This document shows positions 38,582 to 48,447 of a stretch of DNA of 64,000 nt, piece after piece (position 1 is the stretch's first letter; each line of letters starts with the position of its first letter). The DNA is from an uncultured Granulosicoccus sp. (lineage in GTDB: Bacteria; Pseudomonadota; Gammaproteobacteria; Granulosicoccales; Granulosicoccaceae), in NCBI GenBank assembly GCA_947495035.1, contig CANLXI010000010.1, positions 1 through 64,000 of the forward strand, written 5' to 3'. The notes beneath the pieces were generated by a model. That model was not told the origin of the DNA, did not search any database, and was given only the letters and a program-made list of their open reading frames with translations. Position numbers and translations under genes: made by a program.

Positions 38582-39325
38582 TCAGGCGTGGATCACCTGT
38601 TCCAGAAAACCGCGGGTCCTCTCGTGCTGCGGATTGGAGAAGAAGGCTTCCGGTGCGTTCTCTTCCACGATCTCTCCAGCGTCCATGAAGATCACCCGAT
38701 CGGAGACTTTTCTGGCAAATCCCATTTCATGAGTCACGCAGATCATCGTCATGCCCTCCTGTGCCAGGGTGATCATGACCTCCAGAACCTCACCGATCAT
38801 TTCCGGATCGAGTGCTGATGTGGGTTCATCGAACAACATGATTTCCGGTCGCATGCACAAGGCACGGGCGATAGCCACACGCTGTTGCTGACCTCCCGAT
38901 AATTGCCCGGGATACTTGTTGGCCTGATTACCGATATGCACCTTGTCCAGATAGTGCATGGCCTGGGCTTCCGCATCAGCCTGGGACATCTTGCGTGCCT
39001 TGATTGGCGCCAGCGTGCAATTTTCCAGAATGCTCATGTGCGGAAACAGATTGAAGTGCTGGAACACCATGCCGACATCACGTCGCATCACCTCGATATT
39101 CGGCAGATCGGCACTCATGGGTTTGCCATTGATCCTGATCTCCCCTGACTGGTGCTCCTCCAGCTGGTTCATGGTACGAATCATCGTCGACTTGCCGGAT
39201 CCCGAAGGTCCACAGACGACGATCTTCTCACCTCGAGCAACGTCGAGATTGATGTGCTTCAGTGCATGGAAATCACCATAGTACTTGTTGACGTCACGCA
39301 GCTGTACGGCAGGTCTGTCACTCAT
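38582..39325 (-). CDS. aapP: Amino-acid ABC transporter ATP-binding protein (AapP/GlnQ type)
   Basis: A 247-aa ATPase of a polar amino-acid importer. Walker A is [10 protein letters not shown] (about 38-47), the signature LSGGQQQR (about 141-148), Walker [14 protein letters not shown], and the switch His is in CVTHEMGFA. It is the last gene of the catabolic operon, three bases after the acyl-CoA synthetase stop. Its likely membrane and binding partners lie 13 kb away (52.8-56.1 kb), where no ATPase gene is present. The transporter is thus split between two operons of the same island (inference). Confidence 0.93.
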   Translation of the reverse strand: MSDRPAVQLRDVNKYYGDFHALKHINLDVARGEKIVVCGPSGSGKSTMIRTMNQLEEHQSGEIRINGKPMSADLPNIEVMRRDVGMVFQHFNLFPHMSILENCTLAPIKARKMSQADAEAQAMHYLDKVHIGNQANKYPGQLSGGQQQRVAIARALCMRPEIMLFDEPTSALDPEMIGEVLEVMITLAQEGMTMICVTHEMGFARKVSDRVIFMDAGEIVEENAPEAFFSNPQHERTRGFLEQVIHA

Positions 39326-39328
39326 TTC

Positions 39329-41242
39329 CTACTCCCGAATCAGAATACCTTCTCTTACCAGAGCCTCTGTGATTTCAGTCAGACTCTCCGGATCATCGAT
39401 TGCCGCAGGCAGCTTCCAGTCGGCACCATCACCGATCTTCTGCATCGTGCCCCGCAGCACCTTTCCCGAGCGCGTCTTTGGCAGACGGGCAACCTCGATA
39501 ACTGTCTTGAAGGCTGCGACAGGTCCGATCGCCTCGCGCACGCCTAGTATCAGTTCAGCCTGCAGTTCACAGGGATCTCTGTTGACACCATCGTTGGTGA
39601 CGTAGAATCCGATGGGTATCTGCCCTTTCAAGGCGTCAGCCAGTCCGACAACAGCGGACTCGGCAATATCCGGGTGTTTGCCCATGACCTCTTCCATGGC
39701 GCCGGTCGAGAGTCGATGGCCCGCCACGTTGATGATGTCATCGGTTCTGGCCATGATGAACACATAGCCGTCTTCGTCGATGATTCCAGCGTCGGCCGTC
39801 GCGTAGTAACCCGGAAACTCTCTCAGATAGGCACTGTGAAACCGTTCTTCGGCGTTCCACAGTGTCGGAAACCCCGACGGTGGCAGTGGCAGCTTGCAGA
39901 CGATATTGCCCAACTCGCCACGCGCTACCGGATGTCCGTCATCATCGAGCACCTGAACGTCGTAACCGGGCATGGGCACACCGGGCGAACCAGGCTTGAC
40001 CGGTAACAATCCCAGCCCGACAGGGTTACCTGACATAGGCCACCCCGTTTCGGTTTGCCACCAGTGATCAACCACCGGACGCTGCAACTTCTCCTGTGCC
40101 CATTCGATGGTGGCAGGGTCGGAACGCTCACCGGCAAGGAACAGGGTCCGAAACGCATCGAGGTTGTATTCGGAGATCAATCTGCCCTGCGGATCGACCT
40201 TCTTGATGGCACGAAACGCGGTGGGAGCTGCAAACAGGGCAGCAACCTTGTGGTCCTGGATGACTCGCCAGTAGGCACCCGCATCGGGTGTGCCAACGGG
40301 CTTTCCCTCGTAGAGAACGGTGGTACTGCCATTCAACAGTGGGCCATAGCAGATGAACGAGTGGCCAACGACCCAGCCAACATCGGACGCCGCCCAGAAT
40401 ACCTCTCCCGGTTGCACACCGTAGTGGTTCTCCATCGCCCAGCGAAGCGCGACCATATGCCCTCCATTGTCACGAACGACGCCCTTCGGCTGACCCGTGG
40501 TGCCGGAGGTGTACAGAATATAGAGTGGATCGGTTGCCGCTACCGGTACGCACTCACTGATGCGCCCTGCCGCTTTGGCAGCCCCTATCAGTTCAGCATA
40601 ATCACCGTCGCGTCCCGGGATCAGCTCGCAGCGCAACTGCTCACGTTGCAGTATCAGGCAACCATCGGGTTGATGCGCCGAGAGTTCGATCGCTTCGTCC
40701 AGCAATGGCTTGTACTCGACAATTCGACCCGGTTCGATTCCGCACGAGGCAGAAATGATGTATTTCGCCTTTGCATCCTCGGTGCGTGTGGCCAGTTCCG
40801 GCGCTGCAAAGCCACCAAAGACAACGGAATGTATTGCACCGATTCGCGCACAAGCCAGCATCGCAATGACGGCCTCTGCCACCATGGGCATGTATATGAC
40901 AACTCTGTCTCCCTTGGCAACACCGTAGTCCTGCATGACAGAGGCCAGGGCGCCGACCTCGATCAGCAGTTCATCATAGGTGTAACGTCGGACCTGACCG
41001 GTCACCGGACTATCATGAATCAATGCCAGACGTTCACCATTACCGGCCTCGACATGACGGTCGACACAGTTTTCACAGGTATTGCACAAGGCCCCGTCGA
41101 ACCATCGCCCATAGGCACCTGCTTCGGCATTGAAGACATGAGTGGCCGGGCGTATCCAGTCGATTTTTTCGCCTGCCGCTTGCCAGAAGGCAACAGGGTC
41201 CTGCCGCCATTGCGCATAGACTTCCGGGTAGTGACTTTTCAT
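39329..41242 (-). CDS. prpE: PrpE-like short-chain acyl-CoA synthetase
   Basis: About 637 aa; a TTG four codons upstream is an alternative start. It is an AMP-forming ligase of the acetyl/propionyl-CoA synthetase type. The P-loop is LYILYTSGTTGQPKG (about 247-261); adenylate motifs include WWQTETGWP and YATADAG, and the C-terminal Lys is in PKTRSGKVLRG. The overall pattern is closer to PrpE (propionate) than to Acs. It activates a short carboxylic acid that the pathway may release. The start overlaps or touches the SDR stop, and ABC ATPase follows by 3 bases. Confidence 0.9.
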   Translation of the reverse strand: MKSHYPEVYAQWRQDPVAFWQAAGEKIDWIRPATHVFNAEAGAYGRWFDGALCNTCENCVDRHVEAGNGERLALIHDSPVTGQVRRYTYDELLIEVGALASVMQDYGVAKGDRVVIYMPMVAEAVIAMLACARIGAIHSVVFGGFAAPELATRTEDAKAKYIISASCGIEPGRIVEYKPLLDEAIELSAHQPDGCLILQREQLRCELIPGRDGDYAELIGAAKAAGRISECVPVAATDPLYILYTSGTTGQPKGVVRDNGGHMVALRWAMENHYGVQPGEVFWAASDVGWVVGHSFICYGPLLNGSTTVLYEGKPVGTPDAGAYWRVIQDHKVAALFAAPTAFRAIKKVDPQGRLISEYNLDAFRTLFLAGERSDPATIEWAQEKLQRPVVDHWWQTETGWPMSGNPVGLGLLPVKPGSPGVPMPGYDVQVLDDDGHPVARGELGNIVCKLPLPPSGFPTLWNAEERFHSAYLREFPGYYATADAGIIDEDGYVFIMARTDDIINVAGHRLSTGAMEEVMGKHPDIAESAVVGLADALKGQIPIGFYVTNDGVNRDPCELQAELILGVREAIGPVAAFKTVIEVARLPKTRSGKVLRGTMQKIGDGADWKLPAAIDDPESLTEITEALVREGILIRE

Positions 41243-41250
41243 GTGTTTGC

Positions 41251-42003
41251 TCAACAGGTGTAGTTCATGCCCAGACGGCCACCATCGACATAGATGGTCT
41301 CGCCCGTCACATAGCTGGCCTTGCTGCTCGCCAGGAAAGCCACGACATCACCGATTTCCCGGGCGCGCCCGACCCGCTTCAGTGGCGTACGCGACATCAC
41401 CATGTTCATTGCTTCCGGGTTGGCGTTGACGCCTGCCATCATGGCGGTATCGATCGACCCCGGTCCGACAGCGTTGACACGAATATTGTGCGGTGCCAGC
41501 GCCAGCGCCGAGGCCTTGGTCAGCTGCATGACTCCCCCCTTGGATGAACAATAGGCGGCGATCGACGGAATGGCGACAACGGCATTGATGGACGACATGT
41601 TCACTATCGAACCCTCGACCTTGTTGGCAACCATGCTGCGTGCTGCACGTTGAAGTGCTGCAAAGGTACCGATGAGATTGACATCGATCACCTTGCGAAA
41701 CTGTTCCAGCGAGGTGTCCAGAAAATCACCCGGCAAGGCGATACCGGCGTTGTTGACCAGAATCTCCACCACACCGTGCTCAGCTTCGATGGAATCGAAC
41801 ATGGCTTCTATCTGATCGGTATCACCCATGTCGCAGGTGAAGGCTACAGCCCCTCCTCCCAGTTGATCTGCCGCTGTCTGCACACCGTGCTCGTCAATGT
41901 CACACAGGATAAGCCGAGCACCCTGCTCGGCCAGCGCCTCAGCGCAGGCATAACCGATGCCCTGAGCAGCCCCCGTTACCAATGCCAATGGTTTGTCTGT
42001 CAT
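41251..42003 (-). CDS. Short-chain dehydrogenase/reductase (SDR)
   Basis: A 250-aa classical SDR. The NAD(P) motif is TGAAQGIG (about 11-18), NNAG is at about 86-89, the active-site Ser is in VNMSSINAV, and Tyr and Lys in YCSSKGG (about 153-159). It should oxidise an alcohol or reduce a keto group of a pathway intermediate. The Asp after the second strand (LCDIDEHG) favours NAD over NADP. It lies between hyuB (59-base gap) and the acyl-CoA synthetase. Confidence 0.92.
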   Translation of the reverse strand: MTDKPLALVTGAAQGIGYACAEALAEQGARLILCDIDEHGVQTAADQLGGGAVAFTCDMGDTDQIEAMFDSIEAEHGVVEILVNNAGIALPGDFLDTSLEQFRKVIDVNLIGTFAALQRAARSMVANKVEGSIVNMSSINAVVAIPSIAAYCSSKGGVMQLTKASALALAPHNIRVNAVGPGSIDTAMMAGVNANPEAMNMVMSRTPLKRVGRAREIGDVVAFLASSKASYVTGETIYVDGGRLGMNYTC

Positions 42004-42062
42004 GTCCTTGTTCCGAAAGTGTTGAGTGCAATAGTGAGGTTCACGTGATGCGACAACCGGTG

Positions 42063-43709
42063 TCAGCCTTCAAAGCCATAATCGGCTCTGGCCTTGTTCA
42101 CCGAGATCAGTCCGGCATCCATGTCTGCCTTGAGAAGGTCAGGATCTCGCGCCTTCGGATCACCGTAACCGCCGCCCCCCGGCAAGCTCAGCTTGAGTCG
42201 TTGACCATTGCCGATCTGTTGCTTGCCCTTGCTTTTCAGCGGCGTTCCATCTGCCAGTTCAACCATGCCTGCGGCACCGTCGTGCCCACCATCACGACCG
42301 CGCGCCGGGTTGGACACACGATCAAACATGGCATTGAAGGAAAAGTCGAAGCCTTCACGCGCTTCTATCTCGATGGTTTGACCAAAGCCGCCTCGAAAGC
42401 ACCCCGAGCCCGCTGAATCCGCCCGCAGATCCTTGCGCCAGACAGTAATGGGCCCGACGTGTTCAGTGGCCTCGACGCTCATGGTGGAAACACCCGAAGG
42501 GAAGGCTGTTGCCGACAGACCATCCAGTTGTGGTCGCGCACCCGTCCCACCCGAATTGAACATCAGCACTTCCGAGTTCGCGATGGAGGAATCCCCACTA
42601 CTGGCCCGCACGGAGATCTGGATATTCCACAATGCACTGGCACCCTCGGCCGGTACTGTATCGGGCATGGCCTGGTGAAGTGCGCCGAGTACCACATCGG
42701 GCACCAGGTGACCCAGAACATGCCTGACGGACACCGGAGCGGGTCGACGCGCCGCCAGAATACAACCCTCGGGAGCCGTGATTCGAAACGGCTCGAGGGA
42801 GCCGGTATTGTTGGGAACCTGAGGCGCAATCGCGCACTTCAGGCCATAACAGGCATAGGCACGCGTATAGACTTCAGGCACATTGACCCCATGGGGGCTC
42901 ATCCCCGAGGTGCCGTCAAAATCAGCAAGCAGCGACTCACCATCAACCGTCAGGCTGACTGCCATCATTACCGGCTCGTCGTAACCATCCACCTGCATGG
43001 TGTTGTGAAACACGCCATCAGGAACAGCAGCAATTGCCTTCAGAGTCGCATTGCGGCTGTTGTCGATGATGAAATCGGCAAGACCTTGCAACTCATCGAG
43101 TGAGAATTCATCCAGCATGGCCTGCAGGCGACGATCCCCTGCCTCGTTGCAGGCCGCCAGAGAATACAAGTCCCCCACCACCTGGTCTGGCACCCGCACA
43201 TTGGCTCGCACCAGTCGCACAAGGTCATCGGAAACGACGCCCTGGTTGGCGAACTTCATGATCGGAATCTGCAGGCCTTCCTCGAAGACCTCGTTGGCAT
43301 CAGGCCCGAATCCGCGCCCGCCGATGTCCACCACATGCGCCGTACAGGCGAAGAATCCGATATGTTCCGACGCCCGGAATACCGGCGATACCATGGTGAT
43401 GTCATGCAGATGTCCGGTACCGAACCACGGGTCGTTGGTGACGAAGACATCGCGTTCACGAATGTTGTCGGCACCAATCTCACGCACGAAGTGAGTGACG
43501 CTTTCGGCCATCGCATTGACGTGTCCCGGGGTTCCGGTAACGGCCTGAGCCATCATTCGGCCCCGCTTGTCGAACAGCCCTGCCGAGAGATCACCTGCCT
43601 CCCGCACCGAGGTGGAAAAGGCGGTTCGGATCAACGTCGTTGCCTGCTCTTCGACCACCGCGATCAAGCGGTTCCACATGATCTGAAAATCGATATTCTG
43701 CCGGTTCAT
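42063..43709 (-). CDS. hyuB: Hydantoinase/oxoprolinase family, B subunit
   Basis: A 548-aa HyuB-type subunit that works with HyuA in ATP-dependent opening of a five-membered cyclic amide (hydantoin, N-methylhydantoin, 5-oxoproline) or related carboxylation. Family features include the N-terminal EEQATTLIRTAFSTSVREAGD and the stretch VTNDPWFGTGHLHD (about 89-102), later LPGGGGYGDPKARDP near the C-terminus. It overlaps hyuA by 4 bases (ATGA). The substrate cannot be told from sequence; context suggests an amino-acid-derived ring. Confidence 0.92.
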   Translation of the reverse strand: MNRQNIDFQIMWNRLIAVVEEQATTLIRTAFSTSVREAGDLSAGLFDKRGRMMAQAVTGTPGHVNAMAESVTHFVREIGADNIRERDVFVTNDPWFGTGHLHDITMVSPVFRASEHIGFFACTAHVVDIGGRGFGPDANEVFEEGLQIPIMKFANQGVVSDDLVRLVRANVRVPDQVVGDLYSLAACNEAGDRRLQAMLDEFSLDELQGLADFIIDNSRNATLKAIAAVPDGVFHNTMQVDGYDEPVMMAVSLTVDGESLLADFDGTSGMSPHGVNVPEVYTRAYACYGLKCAIAPQVPNNTGSLEPFRITAPEGCILAARRPAPVSVRHVLGHLVPDVVLGALHQAMPDTVPAEGASALWNIQISVRASSGDSSIANSEVLMFNSGGTGARPQLDGLSATAFPSGVSTMSVEATEHVGPITVWRKDLRADSAGSGCFRGGFGQTIEIEAREGFDFSFNAMFDRVSNPARGRDGGHDGAAGMVELADGTPLKSKGKQQIGNGQRLKLSLPGGGGYGDPKARDPDLLKADMDAGLISVNKARADYGFEG

Positions 43710-45805
43710 GCGCTGGCTCCCTTTCGCAGTATCAGCAGGCTCCCGTCAGCCTGACCGATGGCGTTGTAAGCTGAAGTGACAATGGTGCTCGTTTCACGCT
43801 CGACGATGACGGCCGGCCCCTCGACCATGACTCCGCCACGCATCTGCTCGCGCGTCACTTCTCGCGCGGACACTCGGGCACGCTGGGCGGCATCGAAGAA
43901 TTCACGCGTGGCGAATGAATTCACGGCCGAACCTTGCGTTACTTGCGCAACCGGTTCAGCGGCTGCCAATTCGGTACTGATCGTCAAGGACCAATTGGTG
44001 ATCTCGATACCCAGGCCATCAATGGTGCGACCGAACAAGGTACGATAAGCCCGTTCGAATGCCTGTCGTATCGTCTGCTCGTTCAACGAAGCCTCTGCAC
44101 CGTCTTGCAGCGGCACCGGAATTTCCCAGCCCTGTCCGGAGTAGCGCATGAAAGCCGTCAGGCTGCGCGTTGTCTTCTCCCCCGCGGCGCCCTGGTTCAC
44201 GAACGACAGAGCCTCTTCTTCAAGGTTTCCGATCGTGTCACGTACTGCCGACACATCGAAATCGACCAGCCGTTGAAACAGTCCTCGCGTGGCTTCATAG
44301 CTGAAGGGCGCCTTGAGGAAGCCGATGGCCGAGCCAACGCCAGCACCCGGAGGAATGATCAGACTGCCGATATTGAGCTTTTCGCACAAGCGGCAGGCAT
44401 GCAAGGGCGCACCGCCGCCAAAGGCGATCATGGTGAAATGCTCGATATCTCGGCCATTTTCGACGGTATGAACACGTGCCGCATTTGCCATGTTCTCATC
44501 AACCATCTCGGTAACACCGAACGCTGCATCTTCCACGGAGAAACCGGTAGCTTCGCAAAGTCTTTGCTGCACAACGCCATCGGATGCCGCTGCGGACAGC
44601 AGCAGAGCGCCACCTGCAAAGTTATCGGGGTCAAGGCGACCGAGCAACAGATTGGCATCGGTGACAGTAGGTTCCTGCCCTCCCCGCTGGTAGCAGGCAG
44701 GTCCCGGTTCGGAGGCTGCCGAGCGTGGTCCGACCTGTATGCGGCCCATGGCATCGATGGAGGCGATGGATCCCCCGCCAGCACCGATCTCGACCATCTC
44801 CACCACTGGCGTGCTCAGGGTCATGCCAGAGCCCTTCTTGAACCGATAGGTACGTGCCACTTCAAAGGAATTGGCAGTTTTTGGATAACCGTCTTCGATC
44901 AGACAGATCTTGGCAGTGGTCCCGCCCATGTCGAATGACAGGACGCTATCCAGCGAATAGGCGCGAGCGAAATCAGCCGCATAGATGGCGCCACCGGCTG
45001 GCCCTGATTCCAGCAGACGTACCGGTTGCTCACTGGCTGTCTGCACGGTGATCAGGCCGCCGCCAGAATGCAGCATGAATACCGGTGCCGCCACACCGCG
45101 TGACTTCAGGCATTTCACCAGGCGACCCAGATAGTCGGCCACCTGTGGCTGAACATAGGCATTGGCAATCACGGTATTGAAACGCGGCAACTCACGCATC
45201 TGCGGCGAGACCACGGAGGAGAGTGACACGGGTAGTTCAGGCTTCAGCGCCTTGATGGCATCGGCCATCTGTCGCTCATGGGTGTCATTGGCATAGGAAT
45301 GCATGAAGCCAATGGCAACCGCCTCATAGCCGGCATCGACGATGCGTCTGGCCAGCTCGTCCATCTCTGATCGAGCGGGTGCCAGCAGGACACTGCCATC
45401 GGCTGCCAACCGTTCAGAGACGGTAAATCGATGCTGCCGTGCAACCAGAGGGCTTGGCAACTGCAGGTTCAGATCATATTGCTCGAAGCGATTTTCCGCA
45501 CGCATTTCAATCACATCGCGGAAACCTTCTGTGGTGATGAAGGCCAGATCGGCTCCGCGCCGTTCGATCAATGAATTGGTGACCAGCGTCGTACCGTGAA
45601 TGACCTGGCCGATATCCTTCAAGGCCACTCCAGCCTGGCTTGCCGCCTGCTCGATACCGATGACAATGGCCAGCTCGGGGTTGCTGTAATCGGTCAGCAC
45701 CTTGGCGGTGGACAGCTCGATCCGTCCCTCGTCATTGATGACTTGCAGTGCAACGTCGGTGAACGTTCCCCCGACATCGGCGCCAACACGAATCGACTTG
45801 TTCAT
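43706..45805 (-). CDS. hyuA: Hydantoinase/oxoprolinase family, A subunit
   Basis: A 699-aa subunit with an actin/hsp70-like ATPase fold. The phosphate loop is VGADVGGTFTDVAL (about 7-20), the second glycine loop SFDMGGTTAKICLIEDG (about 294-310), and the third FGGGAPLHA. Length is normal for HyuA. GGGAGAACACTC precedes the ATG. It pairs with HyuB. It is 19 bases downstream of the FAD oxidoreductase gene. Confidence 0.93.
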   Translation of the reverse strand: MNKSIRVGADVGGTFTDVALQVINDEGRIELSTAKVLTDYSNPELAIVIGIEQAASQAGVALKDIGQVIHGTTLVTNSLIERRGADLAFITTEGFRDVIEMRAENRFEQYDLNLQLPSPLVARQHRFTVSERLAADGSVLLAPARSEMDELARRIVDAGYEAVAIGFMHSYANDTHERQMADAIKALKPELPVSLSSVVSPQMRELPRFNTVIANAYVQPQVADYLGRLVKCLKSRGVAAPVFMLHSGGGLITVQTASEQPVRLLESGPAGGAIYAADFARAYSLDSVLSFDMGGTTAKICLIEDGYPKTANSFEVARTYRFKKGSGMTLSTPVVEMVEIGAGGGSIASIDAMGRIQVGPRSAASEPGPACYQRGGQEPTVTDANLLLGRLDPDNFAGGALLLSAAASDGVVQQRLCEATGFSVEDAAFGVTEMVDENMANAARVHTVENGRDIEHFTMIAFGGGAPLHACRLCEKLNIGSLIIPPGAGVGSAIGFLKAPFSYEATRGLFQRLVDFDVSAVRDTIGNLEEEALSFVNQGAAGEKTTRSLTAFMRYSGQGWEIPVPLQDGAEASLNEQTIRQAFERAYRTLFGRTIDGLGIEITNWSLTISTELAAAEPVAQVTQGSAVNSFATREFFDAAQRARVSAREVTREQMRGGVMVEGPAVIVERETSTIVTSAYNAIGQADGSLLILRKGASA

Positions 45806-45824
45806 GAGTGTTCTCCCTTGCTCA

Positions 45825-47099
45825 CTAGACGATGCTCCTGATGACTTGGTTGGCCGTGAATGCCGACTGGTAAAGACGAGAATGAATGGGCGCGCTGGGT
45901 ACTGTGGTCAGAGTGCTTATCGGTAACGGCAGATCAACAGCGGGCATGCCTGTCAACAGGTCGGCCATTGACTTGCCGAACAATGTTCCGGTGGTGATAC
46001 CCCGACCGTTGTAGCCGATGGACGTAAACAGGTTTGTGTCCAGCTCGTGTATACGCGGCAGATGATCGGGGGTCATGGCAATCTGTCCGTGCCAGGCTGC
46101 CTCGAACTCGACCGGTCCGAGCTGCGGAAAGATCTTGCGAATCTGATGACTGGCCCAACGTTGTGACAGTCCACTTTCCAGGGTTCCCATGAACTTGCCC
46201 ATGCTGCCAACCAGCAACCGGTCGAAGGCATCGCGGCGAATATTGAACATGATGGGAGCGGTATCCCACAAGCCTTGCTTGCCCGGCAATATCGAAGACG
46301 CCCTGCCATCCAGTGGGCGTGTAGCCAGCTGAAAGTAATGGATCATGGTAAAGACACGCTTCAATCCCGGCCACAGCTCATCGGTATAGGCGTTGGTACC
46401 CAGTATCACGTTCCTTGCGTGAATCTCGCCCTGATCGGTCTCCACCATCCAGGCCCTACCTTCCTTTCGCAAGCCTGTCACTCGAATGCCTGTCGAGATC
46501 ACGGCACCGGCACCATCCGCAGCACGTGCCAGTCCGCGGCAGTAGCCCATAGGGTTGATCGTGCCGGCTCGGTGATCGAGTAGCCCACCATGGAATCGGG
46601 TGGTACCGATCATGTCGGATACTTCTGCACGGTCAAGCAATTCGACAGGTTCACCCAGGCGCTTCCATTCTGCCATGCGCCCCTGCAGATCCTTCATGCC
46701 TCCGGGAGAATGCGCAGCGTGAATGGTTCCGGTGCGAGTCGTCTCACAACGCATCTGATGCTTCTCTATCAGGGAGAAGACATATTCCGGCCCCTTTCCG
46801 AATTCCCTGATGAACCTTGGCCCATAGGTATTGCCAAGTTGCTCGCGAACCTTGGCGGGGGGCAACCACAATGCTGCATTCACCAGACCACAATTGCGAC
46901 CTGAACCTCCGTAGCCAATCTGTTCCGCTTCCAGCAACTGCACCGACAAGCCTTTTTCAGCGCAATGCAAGGCGGTGGACAGACCGGTGAAACCGCCGCC
47001 GACGATAGCGACATCCACTGTCGATGCCGCCTGAAACGGCCGTGATATTTCCTCTTCCTCAGCTGAAGCGTCCCACAGGGAAACGGGATTTGATTTCAT
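45825..47099 (-). CDS. FAD-dependent DAO-type oxidoreductase (PuuB/DadA-like)
   Basis: About 424 aa from the ATG of MKSNPVSLWD; the frame is open 17 codons more. The dinucleotide fold VAIVGGGFTGLSTALHCAE binds FAD (about 29-47), followed by YGGSGRNCGLV and the C-terminal SIGYNGRGITTGT (FAD loop). This is the D-amino-acid oxidase/gamma-glutamylputrescine oxidoreductase group; it oxidises a primary or secondary amine. It is the first gene of the six-gene operon, with the 35-bp conserved element just upstream. Confidence 0.9.
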   Translation of the reverse strand: MKSNPVSLWDASAEEEEISRPFQAASTVDVAIVGGGFTGLSTALHCAEKGLSVQLLEAEQIGYGGSGRNCGLVNAALWLPPAKVREQLGNTYGPRFIREFGKGPEYVFSLIEKHQMRCETTRTGTIHAAHSPGGMKDLQGRMAEWKRLGEPVELLDRAEVSDMIGTTRFHGGLLDHRAGTINPMGYCRGLARAADGAGAVISTGIRVTGLRKEGRAWMVETDQGEIHARNVILGTNAYTDELWPGLKRVFTMIHYFQLATRPLDGRASSILPGKQGLWDTAPIMFNIRRDAFDRLLVGSMGKFMGTLESGLSQRWASHQIRKIFPQLGPVEFEAAWHGQIAMTPDHLPRIHELDTNLFTSIGYNGRGITTGTLFGKSMADLLTGMPAVDLPLPISTLTTVPSAPIHSRLYQSAFTANQVIRSIV

Positions 47100-47161
47100 G
47101 TTCGACAACCGTTGGCAGTCCTGTTGAAAGGATGCATCCATGTTGCACATAAAATCCTATC

Positions 47162-47196
47162 GTGTCAATATATAGAATCCTTGTTTCATATATCAG
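47162..47196. promoter_or_regulatory. Conserved 35-bp element, copy 1
   Basis: Located between the FAD oxidoreductase (minus) and rhodanese (plus) starts. Outer parts gtgtcaatat and gtttcatatatcag are the same as in copy 2 (50772-50806, opposite orientation), with agaat/ggaat in the middle and the same length of 35. Half-sites tatatgaa and ttc-tata form an imperfect dyad of the kind bound by IclR-family regulators. Binding by the IclR gene nearby is inferred. Confidence 0.7.
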
Positions 47197-47211
47197 CACA
47201 GGAAAACAGTA

Positions 47212-47610
47212 ATGAAATCCCTGACTACAACATCCGCGCAGCTGGTTGCCGCAGCAAGAAGCCGTATAGAGGAGATCGAGACCGTGGATCTGATTGCCAT
47301 GGTGGGCAATCCAGACGTCGTTATCGTCGATATTCGCGATGTACGAGAGCGCCAGCGCAGTGGCTACATCCCGGGCAGTTTTCATGCACCACGCGGCATG
47401 ATCGAATTCTGGGTTGATCCGGACAGTCCCTATTTCAAGGACATCTTTGCGGCCGACAAGAAATTCGTCTTTCACTGCGCATCCGGCTGGCGTTCGGCAC
47501 TGACGGTGGCAACGCTACAGGATATGGGCTTCGAGGCGGCTCACCTGAAGGAAGGTTTCTCTACCTGGGCGAGCCAGAACGGACCGGTGGAACGATCAAC
47601 GGAAAGCTGA
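47212..47610 (+). CDS. Rhodanese-like sulfurtransferase
   Basis: A 132-aa single rhodanese domain. The active-site loop is HCASGWRSA with Cys89; the CH2A-like motif DIRDVRERQRSGYIPGSFHA (about 40-59) is conserved. It would take sulfane sulfur from a donor, or handle sulfide-level sulfur released in the pathway. It is divergent from the FAD oxidoreductase over the shared element and convergent with the IclR gene (5-base gap). Confidence 0.93.
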   Translation: MKSLTTTSAQLVAAARSRIEEIETVDLIAMVGNPDVVIVDIRDVRERQRSGYIPGSFHAPRGMIEFWVDPDSPYFKDIFAADKKFVFHCASGWRSALTVATLQDMGFEAAHLKEGFSTWASQNGPVERSTES

Positions 47611-47615
47611 ACGAT

Positions 47616-48383
47616 TCAGAAGCGCTGCAGCCTGGCTGAGACTCTGGCTGCAGCTTCCACCACCAATGCTCCCAACTTGTCCTGACCGACATCCTTCAGG
47701 TTCACTTCCGGCAACGAGATACCTACCGCTGCTATCGTTTCCCTGTCAGGCAGACTGATGGCAGCACCCACACTGACGATCCCTTCCCGGAATTCACCGG
47801 CATCGTAGGAATAGCCTCGCTTCAGGGACTGTTCGACATCCGCATCCAGATCGGTGATACGGGTCAGCGTCTTGTCGGTATAACGCGTCAGGCTACCTTT
47901 GACCGCGTCTCGCAATGTCGAGTAGTTGGCAGCCAGTATGGCCTTGCCCGTACCCACACAATGCAGTGGCGCACTGCCGCCTATCGGATTCCAGGAACGA
48001 ATGGGCTTGAGACTATCGATCTTGCTGACATAGACCACGGACAGGTTCTCCTGTACCGCCAGATACACGGTCTCCCCGGTCTCCCTGGACAAGTGCTGCA
48101 TCTCGTCATTGGCGAGATCTCGCAGATTGAGATTTTCAATGGTATGGCGACCAATCTGCCATGTTTTCAAGGTCGCTGTGTAGCTCTTGTCCTCGCGATG
48201 CCGAACATAGCCGAGGTGCTTGAGTGTCTGCAACAGACGAAACACATTGGACTTGGTATAGCCCAACTCACGCGATATGTCAGTAACCCCCTTGCTTTCA
48301 TCAGCGGTGGCCAGCAACTCGAGTATTGCCAGACCCTTCGACAAGGTCGAGTCGACCTTTGTCTCATTCTTCTCGTCAGCCAT
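47616..48383 (-). CDS. IclR-family transcriptional regulator
   Basis: A 255-aa protein. The N-terminal winged helix-turn-helix (about 11-70) has LAILELLATADESKGVTDIS and NVFRLLQTLKHLGYV. The C-terminal effector domain has APLHCVGTGKAILA (about 141-154) and a segment on the pattern YDAGEFREGIVSVGAAI, both typical. It probably senses a small carboxylic or amino-acid-like compound and controls the two divergent promoters that carry the 35-bp element (inference from position). Confidence 0.93.
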   Translation of the reverse strand: MADEKNETKVDSTLSKGLAILELLATADESKGVTDISRELGYTKSNVFRLLQTLKHLGYVRHREDKSYTATLKTWQIGRHTIENLNLRDLANDEMQHLSRETGETVYLAVQENLSVVYVSKIDSLKPIRSWNPIGGSAPLHCVGTGKAILAANYSTLRDAVKGSLTRYTDKTLTRITDLDADVEQSLKRGYSYDAGEFREGIVSVGAAISLPDRETIAAVGISLPEVNLKDVGQDKLGALVVEAAARVSARLQRF

Positions 48384-48447
48384 GCCACATCAAATGCTAT
48401 TGCAAAGAGCATCGAATATACAGAAATCGACAGCCTGGCGACACAGT

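Noticed and set aside
40055..41263. 402-codon plus-strand frame opposite the acyl-CoA synthetase
   Set aside because: Antisense to a certain gene, no domain recognised.
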